From NCBI RefSeq assembly GCF_020990385.1, contig NZ_CP087597.1, positions 271,001 to 335,000 on the forward strand: DNA of 64,000 bases, given 5' to 3'. Of this stretch, positions 26,814 to 36,672 are shown piece by piece. Each line of letters starts with the position of its first letter. Position 1 is the stretch's first letter. The notes under the pieces were generated by a model, which did not search any database, was not told the DNA's origin, and saw only the letters and a program-made list of their open reading frames with translations. A program made the translations under genes and the position numbers. Source of the DNA: Paracoccus sp. MA. GTDB taxonomy: Bacteria > Pseudomonadota > Alphaproteobacteria > Rhodobacterales > Rhodobacteraceae.

Positions 26814-27932
26814 CTAGCCCGAACCGGACCGGGCAGGCAAGCCCAGGGACAGGGTTTTCTGCAGCCAGCCGAAGGCAGTTTCTTGCCGGTCGGGCCGGAA
26901 GTGATGCCCGCCCGCGAAGCGTCGGGCCTGCAACCGATGCCCGGCGCCATGTGCGGCCCAGACCTGCGCCAGCCGATCGAAGGCAGGGTCCACGGCTGCG
27001 GCGGGAAACAGCGTATCCTCGGTCCCGGTCTGGAAGCAGGCGGGTTTCGGCGCCGCCAGTGCCGCCAGGTCGGGAATGTCCAGATCGCGGAACAGCAGTG
27101 GATGCGTCATCCACCAGGCGGATTGACCGCGGATATGGTTGTTGCCTTCGACCAACAGGCCGGGCAGGCTGGCCATCCAGCACGCGGCGACCATGGCGCC
27201 GACATGCGGCGACAGCGCGGCCACCTGCCAGGCCCGGAACGCCCCCATGGAAAAGCCGACCGCTGCAATGCGCGCCGGGTCGACTTGCGGGATCGAGGCC
27301 AGATATTCCGCCGCACGCATGTCCTCCCAAGCCATCAGCCCGGCGGGAGTCAGGCCGATGTTCATCAGATTGGCCGCCAGCGCCTGCTGCGCTTGGTAGC
27401 CCTGGCCTTGCCGCCCGCCCCAACTCAGCGCGTCGACGGAGAGAACCGCGAAGCCGCGCCGCAGCAGTGCGGTGCCAAAGGGGGCGCCGCCGAAGAAACG
27501 GTCCCACCACGCTTGTGCCACCGGCGGCACCGGGCCGGGCGGGGCCAGACATTTCTCCTTGCCGATGCGGAATTCCGAGCCGTGGTCGTGCAGCGCCAGC
27601 ACCGCCGGAAAGGGACCCTCCCCCTTGGGCAAGGCCAGCAGCGCAGGGGCGGTCAGGCCTTCGGCCAGAGTCAGCCGCAACAGCCGCACGACATGGTCGC
27701 CGCGATCCGCCTCGGTCAGCACGACGGGCGCGGCATCGACGGACGGCAGGTCCGGCAGGATCAATTCGCGGACATGGGGCAGGGTGCGGTCCCGCCATGC
27801 CGCTGCATCCTCCTCCGCGGCCAGGGCGCGTCGAAAACCGCGCCGCGCCGCATGGGCCAGCAGCGCGGGGACCAGATTGCCGGGGGAGATTGGCATTGCG
27901 TCCTGGTGGGCGCCGCTTTCCCCGGTTGCCAT
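26814..27932 (-). CDS. Alpha/beta hydrolase of the dienelactone hydrolase/acetylxylan esterase type
   Basis: The 372-residue protein has an alpha/beta hydrolase fold with the nucleophile elbow GFSMGAFRAW (Ser near residue 230), an early LALHDHGSEF oxyanion segment and the late FAGGHHFRPDR that should supply the catalytic His. There is no signal peptide. Proteins of this type deacetylate xylan or pectin fragments or cleave lactones and esters. It lies nine bases after one GntR gene and 40 bases before the other. The substrate is unknown; an acylated pectic sugar is inferred. Confidence 0.75.
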   Translation of the reverse strand: MATGESGAHQDAMPISPGNLVPALLAHAARRGFRRALAAEEDAAAWRDRTLPHVRELILPDLPSVDAAPVVLTEADRGDHVVRLLRLTLAEGLTAPALLALPKGEGPFPAVLALHDHGSEFRIGKEKCLAPPGPVPPVAQAWWDRFFGGAPFGTALLRRGFAVLSVDALSWGGRQGQGYQAQQALAANLMNIGLTPAGLMAWEDMRAAEYLASIPQVDPARIAAVGFSMGAFRAWQVAALSPHVGAMVAACWMASLPGLLVEGNNHIRGQSAWWMTHPLLFRDLDIPDLAALAAPKPACFQTGTEDTLFPAAAVDPAFDRLAQVWAAHGAGHRLQARRFAGGHHFRPDRQETAFGWLQKTLSLGLPARSGSG

Positions 27933-27941
27933 TATCCGGCC

Positions 27942-28691
27942 TCAGCGGCGCAGGGCGCGCAGGTATTGCCGATAACGCTGCTGGCCGTTGCGCAGGTGCA
28001 GCCGCATCGCGGCGCGGGCCGCCTCCTCGTCATTGGCCTGGATCGCAGAGAGGATCTCTTCATGCTCGCGGTCCAGGACAGCCAGGTAATCGGGCGGCGT
28101 CAGCATCTCGCCTTCGCTGCTGATGGCGCGGCGTGGAATGACCGCGGTGCCAATCAGCTGCAGGAATTCGGGGAAGCGCGGGTTGTTGGCCGCCTCGGCG
28201 ATGGCCAGGTGAAAGCGGAAATCGGCCTCTGCCGTGGGTTGGCCGGCGCGGCCGCGGGTGCGCAGCTCGTCAAAGGCTTCGATGATCTTTTCCTCCTGCG
28301 CGGGCGAGCGGCGCAAGGCCGCAAAGCCGGCGGCGTCGCCTTCGACGGCGGTGCGCAGTTCCAGCATTTCGATCAGCGACGAGACCCGCGCCAGATCGAG
28401 GTTGCGAAAGGCCAGCCCCTCGGGCGCGGGCGGTTCCAGCACGAAGACTCCGGCGCCCTGGCGGGGCTCCAGCAGCCGTTCGGATTGCAGCGCCGCCACT
28501 GCTTCGCGGATCACCGTCCGGCTGACCCCGAATTCCTGGGTCAGCCGCGCCTCCGAAGGCAGCCGGTCGCCGGGCTTGTAGCTGCCCTTGGCGATCTGTG
28601 CCCGGATCGCCTCGCGTACCTGGGTAACCAGCGTCTGGCCCGGCGGCGCTGGTGCCGGGGTCGGTGCAGGGGAGGACGGGGGCTGGGTCAT
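27942..28691 (-). CDS. GntR family regulator with FCD domain (second paralogue)
   Basis: The 249-residue protein has a Pro-rich start (residues 3-18), then a winged helix (GSYKPGDRLPSEARLTQ, VSRTVIREAVAAL) and an FCD domain with ADFRFHLAIAEA and DREHEEILSAI. It is clearly related to the regulator at 26033, including the QGAGVFVLEP linker (RGAGVFVLDP there). Two regulators in one operon may bind different acids or act as partners. It starts 65 bases after the aldehyde dehydrogenase. Confidence 0.85.
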   Translation of the reverse strand: MTQPPSSPAPTPAPAPPGQTLVTQVREAIRAQIAKGSYKPGDRLPSEARLTQEFGVSRTVIREAVAALQSERLLEPRQGAGVFVLEPPAPEGLAFRNLDLARVSSLIEMLELRTAVEGDAAGFAALRRSPAQEEKIIEAFDELRTRGRAGQPTAEADFRFHLAIAEAANNPRFPEFLQLIGTAVIPRRAISSEGEMLTPPDYLAVLDREHEEILSAIQANDEEAARAAMRLHLRNGQQRYRQYLRALRR

Positions 28692-28756
28692 GCGCGGGTC
28701 CGGTGCGGTTGCGGGCTAGGAATGGCGCGCCCCGGTCCGGGCGCGGCACGATGTTG

Positions 28757-30271
28757 TCACGCTTCGACTTCGGGCACCAGCGCCACCGGGAAGTTCTGGT
28801 AGCTGACGGGGCGCAGGAAACGGCGGATCGACAGGGTGCCGACCGAGGTGGCGCCGAAATTGGTGCTGGCGGGGTAGGGGCCGCCATGGACCATGGCGTC
28901 GCACACCTCGACCCCGGTCGGAAAGCCGTTGACCAGCACGCGGCCGGCCTTGCGCTCCAGCACGGGCAGCAGGGATTGCGCTTCGGCCAGGTCGGCATCG
29001 TCCATGTGGAGGGTCGCGGTCAACTGGCCGTTGAGGCCACGGGCGAGCCGCGCCATTTCGTCCGCGCCGGAAACCCGGATCACCAGACCCAGCGGGCCGA
29101 AGACCTCCTCGCCCAATGCGTGGTCCTGCAGATAGCTGGCGGCGTCGGTCTCATAAAGGTTCGGGCGTGCCTCGCGGCCTTCGCTTTGCGTCGAAACAAG
29201 CGGTTTCACGGCATTGCGAGTCTCGAACCGCTGCTTGCCGTCGCGATAGGCGCGCGCGATGCCGTCGGTCAGCATGAGTTGCGGGCCGACCTGTGCCAGC
29301 GCGTCGGCTGCCGCCTTGACGAAGGCGTCGCCGGCCTCGCCGGTGCCGATCACCGCGATGCCGGGATTGGTGCAGAACTGGCCGGCGCCCATGGTCAGCG
29401 ATGCGGCCCAGCCCTTGCCGATTTCCGCGCCGCGAGTGCGGGCGGCCTCGGGCAGGATGAACATCGGATTGACCGAGCCCAACTCGCCGAAGAACGGGAT
29501 CGGCTCGGGCCGCGCGGCGCAGAGGTCGAAGAGCGCCCGGCCCCCGGCAAGGCTGCCGGTGAAGCCCACGGCCTTGATCAGCGGATGGGTGACCAGCGCC
29601 GCGCCCACCTGGCGGTCGCCGCTCTGGATCAGGCTGAAGGTACCGGGATGGATGCCGCAGGCGGCGATGGCGGCATGGATCGCCTCGGCGACGATCTCGC
29701 CGGTGCCGGGATGGGCGGAATGGCCCTTGACGACGACCGGGCAGCCGGCGGCCAGCGCGGCGGCGGTGTCGCCGCCGGCGGTCGAGAAGGCCAGCGGGAA
29801 ATTCGAGGCGCCGAAGACGGCGACCGGGCCGATGGGGCGCTGCACCATGCGGATGTCGGGACGCGGTGCGGGCTGGCGGTCGGGCTGGGCGGGATCGTGG
29901 CGGCGGTCGAGGTAGTCGCCCTTGCGGATATGGTCGGCGAACAGCCGCAGCTGGCCGGTGGTGCGGCCGCGCTCGCCCTGCAACCGTGCCTCGGGCAGGC
30001 CGGTTTCCTGGCTGCCGATCTGGGTGATGGCTTCGGCGCGGGCCTCGATCTCGTCGGCGATGGCGTCGAGGAAGGCGGCGCGGGTTTCGCGCGACGTATA
30101 GCCGTAGGTCCAGAAGGCGTCCTCGGCTGCCTCGCAGGCGCGGGCGACCAGAGCGGGGGTGCCGATGCCGAATTCATGCGCCGGACCGTGGGCGGGCTCG
30201 CTGGTGAAACGCCGCTCGCTGGCGATCCATTCGCCGGCGAGCAGATGCTTGCCGTGGGGGGTGAAGGTCAT
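28757..30271 (-). CDS. Alpha-ketoglutaric semialdehyde dehydrogenase (NADP-type aldehyde dehydrogenase)
   Basis: The 504-residue aldehyde dehydrogenase has N157 in FGASNFPLAF, the general base E263 in FFGELGSVNP and the nucleophile C300 in GAGQFCTNPG. The FGASNFPLAFS and GELGSVNP sequences are typical of the NADP+ group that includes ketoglutaric semialdehyde dehydrogenase. That enzyme is the last step of the oxidative galacturonate pathway and forms 2-oxoglutarate from the product of KdgD (33766). The ATG overlaps the udh stop (ATGA), so it is translated with uronate dehydrogenase. Confidence 0.85.
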   Translation of the reverse strand: MTFTPHGKHLLAGEWIASERRFTSEPAHGPAHEFGIGTPALVARACEAAEDAFWTYGYTSRETRAAFLDAIADEIEARAEAITQIGSQETGLPEARLQGERGRTTGQLRLFADHIRKGDYLDRRHDPAQPDRQPAPRPDIRMVQRPIGPVAVFGASNFPLAFSTAGGDTAAALAAGCPVVVKGHSAHPGTGEIVAEAIHAAIAACGIHPGTFSLIQSGDRQVGAALVTHPLIKAVGFTGSLAGGRALFDLCAARPEPIPFFGELGSVNPMFILPEAARTRGAEIGKGWAASLTMGAGQFCTNPGIAVIGTGEAGDAFVKAAADALAQVGPQLMLTDGIARAYRDGKQRFETRNAVKPLVSTQSEGREARPNLYETDAASYLQDHALGEEVFGPLGLVIRVSGADEMARLARGLNGQLTATLHMDDADLAEAQSLLPVLERKAGRVLVNGFPTGVEVCDAMVHGGPYPASTNFGATSVGTLSIRRFLRPVSYQNFPVALVPEVEA

Positions 30272-31086
30272 GCGTCTTTTTCCTGATAAATGGGATATTC
30301 TGTGAATATGCCGCCCTGGTACAGTGCCACCGCCTCGTCGGGCGCGGGACGGGGCACGGTCGCCTCGATCTTCGCGCGGAAGGTTTCGGCATTGTCGCGC
30401 GGTGTCCAGCCCAGCCAATCCAGATGACTGTTGTCCCACCAGCCCTGCGTATTGGCCGAGGCGCCCCAGATGACCGGGCAACCCAGCCGCTCGACGCGGA
30501 ACACCGCCTCGATCAGGGACAGCAGATCGTCATGCGACAGCCAGCTGGCCAGCATGCGATGATCCTCGGGCGCGGGCGTGGCCGAGCCGACGCGGACCAG
30601 CGCGGTCTCCTGGCCGAATTTCTCGAAATACATTCGGGCCAGCGCCTCGCCGAAAACCTTGGAGACGCCATAGAGGCTGTCCGGGCGCAGCGTGGTGTCG
30701 GGGCCCAGCCGGTCGGTCTGTTTCCAGAAACCGACGGTGTGGTTCGAGCTGGCGAACAGGATGCGCGGCTGTCCGTGCCGGCGGGCGGCTTCATAGAGGT
30801 TATAGAGTCCCAGGATATTGGCCTGCAGGATCGGGGGGAACGGCATTTCGACCGAGACGCCGCCGAAATGCACGATGCCGTCGCAGCCCTGGACCATGCG
30901 GTCCACCGCCCCGGCATCGGCCAGGTCGCAGGTCACGATCTCTTCATGCGGGGCCGGGTCGGCGATGGGCGCGATATCGGCCAGCCGGATCGTCCGCGCC
31001 AGCGGTGCCAGCCGGGCGCGCAGCGCGCGACCCAAACCGCCCGCGGCGCCGGTGAGCAGAAGTCGGTTCATCAGCGGCTGGTTCAT
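30268..31086 (-). CDS. udh: Uronate dehydrogenase
   Basis: The 272-residue protein is an extended-type SDR/epimerase fold with GAAGGLG (residues 13-19) for NAD+ and the catalytic Y139-x3-K143 in LYGVSK. The segment FASSNHTVGFW near residue 112 is characteristic of bacterial uronate dehydrogenases, as are the ending sequences around EYPIY. It oxidises D-galacturonate or D-glucuronate to the aldarolactone. The gene overlaps kdgK before it and the semialdehyde dehydrogenase after it by four bases each. It is the entry step for Gli, Gci and KdgD on the opposite strand. Confidence 0.9.
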   Translation of the reverse strand: MNQPLMNRLLLTGAAGGLGRALRARLAPLARTIRLADIAPIADPAPHEEIVTCDLADAGAVDRMVQGCDGIVHFGGVSVEMPFPPILQANILGLYNLYEAARRHGQPRILFASSNHTVGFWKQTDRLGPDTTLRPDSLYGVSKVFGEALARMYFEKFGQETALVRVGSATPAPEDHRMLASWLSHDDLLSLIEAVFRVERLGCPVIWGASANTQGWWDNSHLDWLGWTPRDNAETFRAKIEATVPRPAPDEAVALYQGGIFTEYPIYQEKDA

Positions 31087-31994
31087 GCGGCGTTCTCCAG
31101 CAGGAAAGCGTCAAGGACGGGGCGCGGCAGCAAAGCGCCGGGATGCTGGACCACCAATGCGGCCAGGCGCTGGCCGGCGGCGACCGCGCGTATCGGGTCG
31201 GCGCCATCCAGACGCGCGGCCAGATAGCCCGCGTTGAAACTGTCGCCGGCGCCGGTCGTGTCCACCGGCCGCACCGGCACCGGCGCGGGCAGTTCCAGGC
31301 TTTGGCCGTTCGACCGCAGCGCCAGAGGGCCGTTGCCGTTCTTGACCACGATCTCGGCCGCGCCGGCGGCGGCATAGCGCGCCGCGGTGGCCTGCGGGTC
31401 CGCGTCGCCGAAAGCCGCAGCCTCGTCGTCAAAGCTGGGCAGAACGATACGCGACAGCCCGGCGGCGGCGGTGATCGCCTGGCGCGCGGCCTCGGCAGAT
31501 TCCCACAGCTGCGGGCGGATGTTCGGATCGAAGATCACGTGGCGGCCACGCAGGGCCGACAAGAGCCGTGCACGGGCATCGGGCGCGAGAATCGCCAGGG
31601 TGATGCCCGAGAGATAGAGCGTGTCGGCACCGCCGCAGGTGTCGCGCAGCCAGTCCGGGTCGTCGGCCATCAGCCGCGCCGCCGACTGGCCGCGCCAATA
31701 GGCGAAGCTGCGCTCGCCGTCCTTCTGCAGCGCGATCATGTAGAGGCCGATCCCGCGCTCCGGGTCGCGGGTGATGCGATCGGTCCGCAGGCCGGCCGCC
31801 GCGATTTCCGCCAGCGCCTGATCCGACATCGCATCCTGTCCCAGCCGCGTGGCATAGCCCACGCGCCAGTCCGGTCGCAGCGCCGCCAGGTAGAAAGCGG
31901 TGTTGAACGTGTCGCCGGCCAACCTCTGCCGCCACAGGTCCTCGCCCGCGTTCGAAAGCTCGATCATCACCTCGCCCAGAGCAAGGAAACGCAT
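31083..31994 (-). CDS. kdgK: 2-Keto-3-deoxygluconate kinase (PfkB family)
   Basis: The 303-residue PfkB kinase has the N-terminal GDTFNTAFYLA (28-38) and the C-terminal DTTGAGDSFNAGYLA (245-259), where D251 is the catalytic base. AGGAGGGGTC precedes ATG 31994. It should phosphorylate 2-keto-3-deoxygluconate, the product of KduD/KduI, for cleavage by KDPG aldolase, which is not in this window. The annotation as KDG kinase rests on family resemblance and on kduI, kduD and udh nearby; other sugar kinases are possible. Confidence 0.8.
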   Translation of the reverse strand: MRFLALGEVMIELSNAGEDLWRQRLAGDTFNTAFYLAALRPDWRVGYATRLGQDAMSDQALAEIAAAGLRTDRITRDPERGIGLYMIALQKDGERSFAYWRGQSAARLMADDPDWLRDTCGGADTLYLSGITLAILAPDARARLLSALRGRHVIFDPNIRPQLWESAEAARQAITAAAGLSRIVLPSFDDEAAAFGDADPQATAARYAAAGAAEIVVKNGNGPLALRSNGQSLELPAPVPVRPVDTTGAGDSFNAGYLAARLDGADPIRAVAAGQRLAALVVQHPGALLPRPVLDAFLLENAA

Positions 31995-32059
31995 GACCCC
32001 TCCTTTTGGCCTGCGAAAGCGCCTTGGCGCCCGGCCGTCATCCCGCTTGACTTGGAAAA

Positions 32060-32089
32060 CATATCGTATGACAAGTGTCAATAGATATG
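32060..32089. promoter_or_regulatory. 30-bp operator dyad between kdgK and kduI
   Basis: CATATC-N3-TGACA-AG-TGTCA-N3-GATATG is symmetrical about one centre (32074.5), with eleven paired positions on each side. It lies in the divergent promoter region, between the kdgK start (31994) and the kduI start (32114). It is a strong candidate site for one of the GntR regulators. Confidence 0.65.
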
Positions 32090-32113
32090 ATATTTGTCTT
32101 TCCGGAGGAACCC

Positions 32114-32938
32114 ATGCTGACCGTCGAAACCCGTCAGGCTGTCCACCCCGACCTTGCCAAGACCATGGATACCCCCACCCTGCGCCGGCATTTCCTGGCC
32201 GATGGCATGTTTGTCGAAGGCCAGATTCGCCTGATCTATACCCATTACGACCGCTTCGTGATGGGCGGCGCCGTGCCGGCGGGCGGCAGTCTGGTGCTGG
32301 ATGAGGTGGCCGAGACCCGCACGCCCTCTTTCCTGGACCGGCGCGAGATGGGCATCGTGAACATCGGCGCCACCGGCACCGTCTCGGCCTCAGGCCAGAC
32401 CTGGACCCTGCAGCGCGGCGACGTGCTCTACCTGGGCATGGGTGCCGGCGCGGTCACTTTCGCGGGCGAGGGGCGCTTCTACATCACCTCCTGCCCCGCG
32501 CATCATGCTTATCCGCATCGGCTGGTGACGCTGGCCGACAGCAAGGAGGTCAAGCTGGGCGCGGCCGAAACCTCGAACAAGCGCACGATCAACCAGTTCA
32601 TTCACCCGCTGGTGATGGAAAGCTGCCAGCTGATCCTGGGCTATACCTCACTCGAGGACGGTTCGGTCTGGAACACGATCCCGAGCCATATCCACGACCG
32701 CCGCATGGAGGCCTATCTGTATTTCGGCATGGACGAGAAATCCCGCGTCCTGCACCTGATGGGAGAGCCGCAAGAGACCCGGCACCTGTTCATCGGCAAT
32801 GAGGAGGGCGCGATTTCGCCGCCCTGGTCGATCCATTCCGGGGCCGGGATCGGCTCCTATACCTTCATCTGGGCGATGGCCGGCGACAATGTCGACTATA
32901 CCGACATGGACTTCATCCAGCCGGAGGATCTGCGGTGA
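32114..32938 (+). CDS. kduI: 5-Keto-4-deoxyuronate isomerase
   Basis: The 274-residue protein matches KduI. The Zn site is in TIPSHIHDRRMEAYLYF (two His and Glu), with the final His in the SPPWSIHSGAG segment. GGAGGAACCC precedes the ATG at 32114. It converts 5-keto-4-deoxyuronate, formed from unsaturated galacturonate after GH105 or lyase action, to 2,5-diketo-3-deoxygluconate for KduD. It starts the plus-strand kduI-kduD operon, divergent from kdgK over the 30-bp dyad. Confidence 0.93.
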   Translation: MLTVETRQAVHPDLAKTMDTPTLRRHFLADGMFVEGQIRLIYTHYDRFVMGGAVPAGGSLVLDEVAETRTPSFLDRREMGIVNIGATGTVSASGQTWTLQRGDVLYLGMGAGAVTFAGEGRFYITSCPAHHAYPHRLVTLADSKEVKLGAAETSNKRTINQFIHPLVMESCQLILGYTSLEDGSVWNTIPSHIHDRRMEAYLYFGMDEKSRVLHLMGEPQETRHLFIGNEEGAISPPWSIHSGAGIGSYTFIWAMAGDNVDYTDMDFIQPEDLR

Positions 32939-33671
32939 ATCCCTTTTCCTTGCAAGGACATAAGGCGCTGGTGACTGGCGCCAACACCGGGCTTGGCCAA
33001 GCGATCGCACTCGGGCTGGCGCGGGCCGGGGCCGAGGTGGTCTGCGCCGCCCGCCGCGACTGCGCCCAGACCCTGGCCCTGATTGCCGAGGGGGGCGGCA
33101 CCGGATCCGAGCTGCGCATCGATTTTGCCGATCCGATGGCGGCGCGGGACCTGTTCGCGGGTGCGGACTACAGCATCCTGGTCAACAACGCCGGCATCAT
33201 TCGCCGCGCCGATTCGCTCGATTTCACCGAGGCCGATTGGGACGACGTGATCGATGTGAACCTCAAGGCGTTGTTCTTCACCTGTCAGGCCTTCGCGCGT
33301 GAGGCGATGGCGCAGGGACGGGCGGGCAAGATCGTCAACATCGCCTCGCTGCTGTCCTTCCAGGGCGGGATCCGGGTGCCGAGCTATACCGCCTCGAAAC
33401 ATGGCGTTGCCGGGTTGACCAAGCTGATGGCGAATGAATGGGCGGCCCGGGGCATCAACGTGAACGCCATCGCCCCGGGCTATATCGAGACCAGCAACAC
33501 CGAGGCGCTGCGGAACGACCCCGACCGCTCGCGCGCGATTCTCGAGCGCATTCCGGCCGGGCGCTGGGGCCGGCCCGAGGATATCGCCGGCACGGCGGTC
33601 TATTTGTGTTCGGAGGCGGCTGCTTATGTGCACGGTGCCGTGCTGAACGTCGATGGCGGCTGGCTGGCGCG

Positions 33672-33675
<4 letters not shown>
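32935..33675 (+). CDS. kduD: 2-Keto-3-deoxy-D-gluconate 5-dehydrogenase (SDR)
   Basis: The 246-residue classical SDR has TGANTGLGQA (14-23), NNAGI (84-88), an active S and Y151-x3-K155 in SYTASK, and the family C-terminus. It starts with GTG overlapping the kduI stop (GTGA), so the two are coupled. KduD reduces 2,5-diketo-3-deoxygluconate to 2-keto-3-deoxygluconate, which the kinase at 31083 can use. The stop codon lies inside the large 33672 dyad. Confidence 0.9.
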
Positions 33676-34671
<996 letters not shown>

Positions 34672-34678
34672 GGCCGCC

Positions 34679-35815
34679 ATGAGGATTGCCGCCGTCCGCA
34701 CCCATCTGCTGGAACATCGGCTGGAGGTGCCGTTCGAAAGTGCCTCGATGCGCTTTGACCGCCGGGCGCATGTTCTGGTCGAGGTGGAATGCGACGACGG
34801 CACGGTGGGCTGGGGCGAATGCCTTGGCCCGGCGCGCCCGAACGCGGCAGTGGTCCAAGCCTATGCGGGCTGGCTGGTCGGACAGAATCCGCTGGAAACC
34901 GAAAGGCTTTGGGCGGTGCTTTACAATGCGTTGCGCGACCAGGGCCAGCGCGGGCTGGCGGTGACGGCGCTGTCAGGCATCGACATTGCGCTGTGGGACG
35001 TCAAGGGCAAGGTCCTGGGCCAGCCGGTCGCGGTCCTGCTGGGCGGGCGCTGGCGCGACCGCGTGCGCGCTTATGCCACCGGCAGTTTCAAGCGCGACGG
35101 CGTGGATCGGGTCGAGGACAATGCCGGCGAGATGGCCGAGCGTCGGGCGCAGGGTTTTCACGCCTGCAAGATCAAGATCGGCTTCGATGTGGCCGAGGAT
35201 CTGCGCGTGATTCGCGCCGTGCGCGAGGCCATCGGCCCCGGGATGCGGCTGATGATCGACGCCAATCACGGCTATAGCGTCACCGAGGCGATCCGGCTGG
35301 GCCAGGCCGCCGCCGAATGCGGCATCGACTGGTTTGAAGAGCCGGTCGTGCCCGAACAGTTGTCGGCCTATCGCGCCGTGCGGGCAGGCCAGCCGATTCC
35401 GGTCGCCGGAGGCGAGACATGGCATTCCCGCTGGGGTATGTGGCCGGCCATCGAACAGCGGGCAGTGGACATCCTGCAGCCTGACCTCTGCGGCGCGGGC
35501 GGTTTCTCCGAGGTGCAGAAGATCGCCACCCTGGCCAGCCTGCATGGCGTGCGGGTGGTGCCGCATGTCTGGGGCACCGGCGTCCAGATCGCGGCGGCGC
35601 TGCAATTCATGGCGGCGATGGTGCCGGACCCGGTGCGCATGAATCCGGTCGAGCCGATCTTGGAATTCGACCGCACCCACAACCCCTTCCGCCAGGCCGT
35701 GCTGACTACGCCGATCGAGGCCCAGCAGGGTGTGGTGGCGATCCCCGACGGCCCCGGCCTCGGCATCGAGGTGAACCGCGACGCGCTCACCGAATTCCGC
35801 ATGAGGGACGCATGA
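34679..35815 (+). CDS. gci: D-galactarolactone cycloisomerase
   Basis: The 378-residue enolase-superfamily protein starts MRIAAVRTHLLEHRLEVPFE and has K164-x-K166 (ACKIKIG), D194 (LMIDANHGY), E220 (WFEEPV) and E246 (GGETWH) with a late PHVWGTG His. It is very like the Agrobacterium galactarolactone cycloisomerase, which converts galactarolactone to 3-deoxy-2-keto-hexarate for KdgD. It lies seven bases after kdgD and its stop overlaps the gli start (ATGA). Confidence 0.9.
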   Translation: MRIAAVRTHLLEHRLEVPFESASMRFDRRAHVLVEVECDDGTVGWGECLGPARPNAAVVQAYAGWLVGQNPLETERLWAVLYNALRDQGQRGLAVTALSGIDIALWDVKGKVLGQPVAVLLGGRWRDRVRAYATGSFKRDGVDRVEDNAGEMAERRAQGFHACKIKIGFDVAEDLRVIRAVREAIGPGMRLMIDANHGYSVTEAIRLGQAAAECGIDWFEEPVVPEQLSAYRAVRAGQPIPVAGGETWHSRWGMWPAIEQRAVDILQPDLCGAGGFSEVQKIATLASLHGVRVVPHVWGTGVQIAAALQFMAAMVPDPVRMNPVEPILEFDRTHNPFRQAVLTTPIEAQQGVVAIPDGPGLGIEVNRDALTEFRMRDA

Positions 35816-36672
35816 TCACCCGCAAGCTGACCGGCGCCCCGCCTGCGCCGCCCTTTCCGCGTGGCGCGACGGATACGCAGATGCATATGTATCTGCCGGG
35901 CTTTCCCGCGCAGCCGGGCGGGCCCGGCCTGCCGCAGGATCCCTTGCCCGGCCCCGCGGCCTATCGCAGCGTCATGCGCTGGATGGGGCTGGACCGGGTC
36001 ATCGTCACCCAGGGCAATGCGCATCAGCGCGACAACGCAAACCTTCTGGCCTGCCTGGAGGCGATGGGCGAATGTGCCTGGGGCGTGGCAGTCGTCACGC
36101 CCGAGATCACTCCGGCGCAGATCGCGGATCTCGCCGCGCGGCGCATCGTCGGCGCGCGCATCATGGATCTGCCCGGCGGGGCCGCGGGACTGGACCAGCT
36201 TGAGGCGGTCGATGCCATTGCCCATGACGCGGGATGGATGATTGCGGTGCAGTTCGACGGTTCGGACCTGCTGGATCACTTGCCGCGATTGCAGGCGCTG
36301 CGCTCGCGCTGGGTCTTCGACCACCACGGCAAGTTCTTTCGCGGCGTCACCCCGGACAGCGCCGAGATCGAGGCGGTGCTGCGGCTGATCGACCGCGGCA
36401 ATTGCTGGTTCAAATTCGCCGGCGTCTATGAAAGCAGCCGCGAGAGCTGGCCCTATGCCGATGTGGCCGCATCCTCGCGCCGCATCGCGGCCCATGCGCC
36501 CGAGCGCATCGTCTGGGGGACCAACTGGCCGCATAACGGCGTCCGGAACAGCGCGGACTATCCCGACGAGGTGGCGCTGGCCGAACTGGTGTTGGGCTGG
36601 CTGCCCGAGGGGTGCCGCGACCGGGTCCTGGTGCGCAATCCCATCGACCTATATCGCCTGCCGCCCGTCTGA
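35812..36672 (+). CDS. gli: D-galactarolactone isomerase (amidohydrolase family)
   Basis: The 286-residue protein is a COG3618-type amidohydrolase-fold enzyme: ATDTQMHMYLPG near residue 20 (the H-x-H strand, here M-H-M), WVFDHHGKF near 165 and VWGTNWPHN near 235. It resembles the galactarolactone isomerase that works with Gci in Agrobacterium, shifting the 1,5-lactone to the 1,4-lactone. It overlaps gci and ends next to the convergent AraC gene, with one base between the stop codons. A true lactonase role is also possible. Confidence 0.8.
   Translation: MITRKLTGAPPAPPFPRGATDTQMHMYLPGFPAQPGGPGLPQDPLPGPAAYRSVMRWMGLDRVIVTQGNAHQRDNANLLACLEAMGECAWGVAVVTPEITPAQIADLAARRIVGARIMDLPGGAAGLDQLEAVDAIAHDAGWMIAVQFDGSDLLDHLPRLQALRSRWVFDHHGKFFRGVTPDSAEIEAVLRLIDRGNCWFKFAGVYESSRESWPYADVAASSRRIAAHAPERIVWGTNWPHNGVRNSADYPDEVALAELVLGWLPEGCRDRVLVRNPIDLYRLPPV

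Noticed and set aside
28652..30286. Open frame of 544 codons on the plus strand
   Set aside because: It is antisense to the aldehyde dehydrogenase, which has all catalytic residues. Composition is that of a shadow frame.
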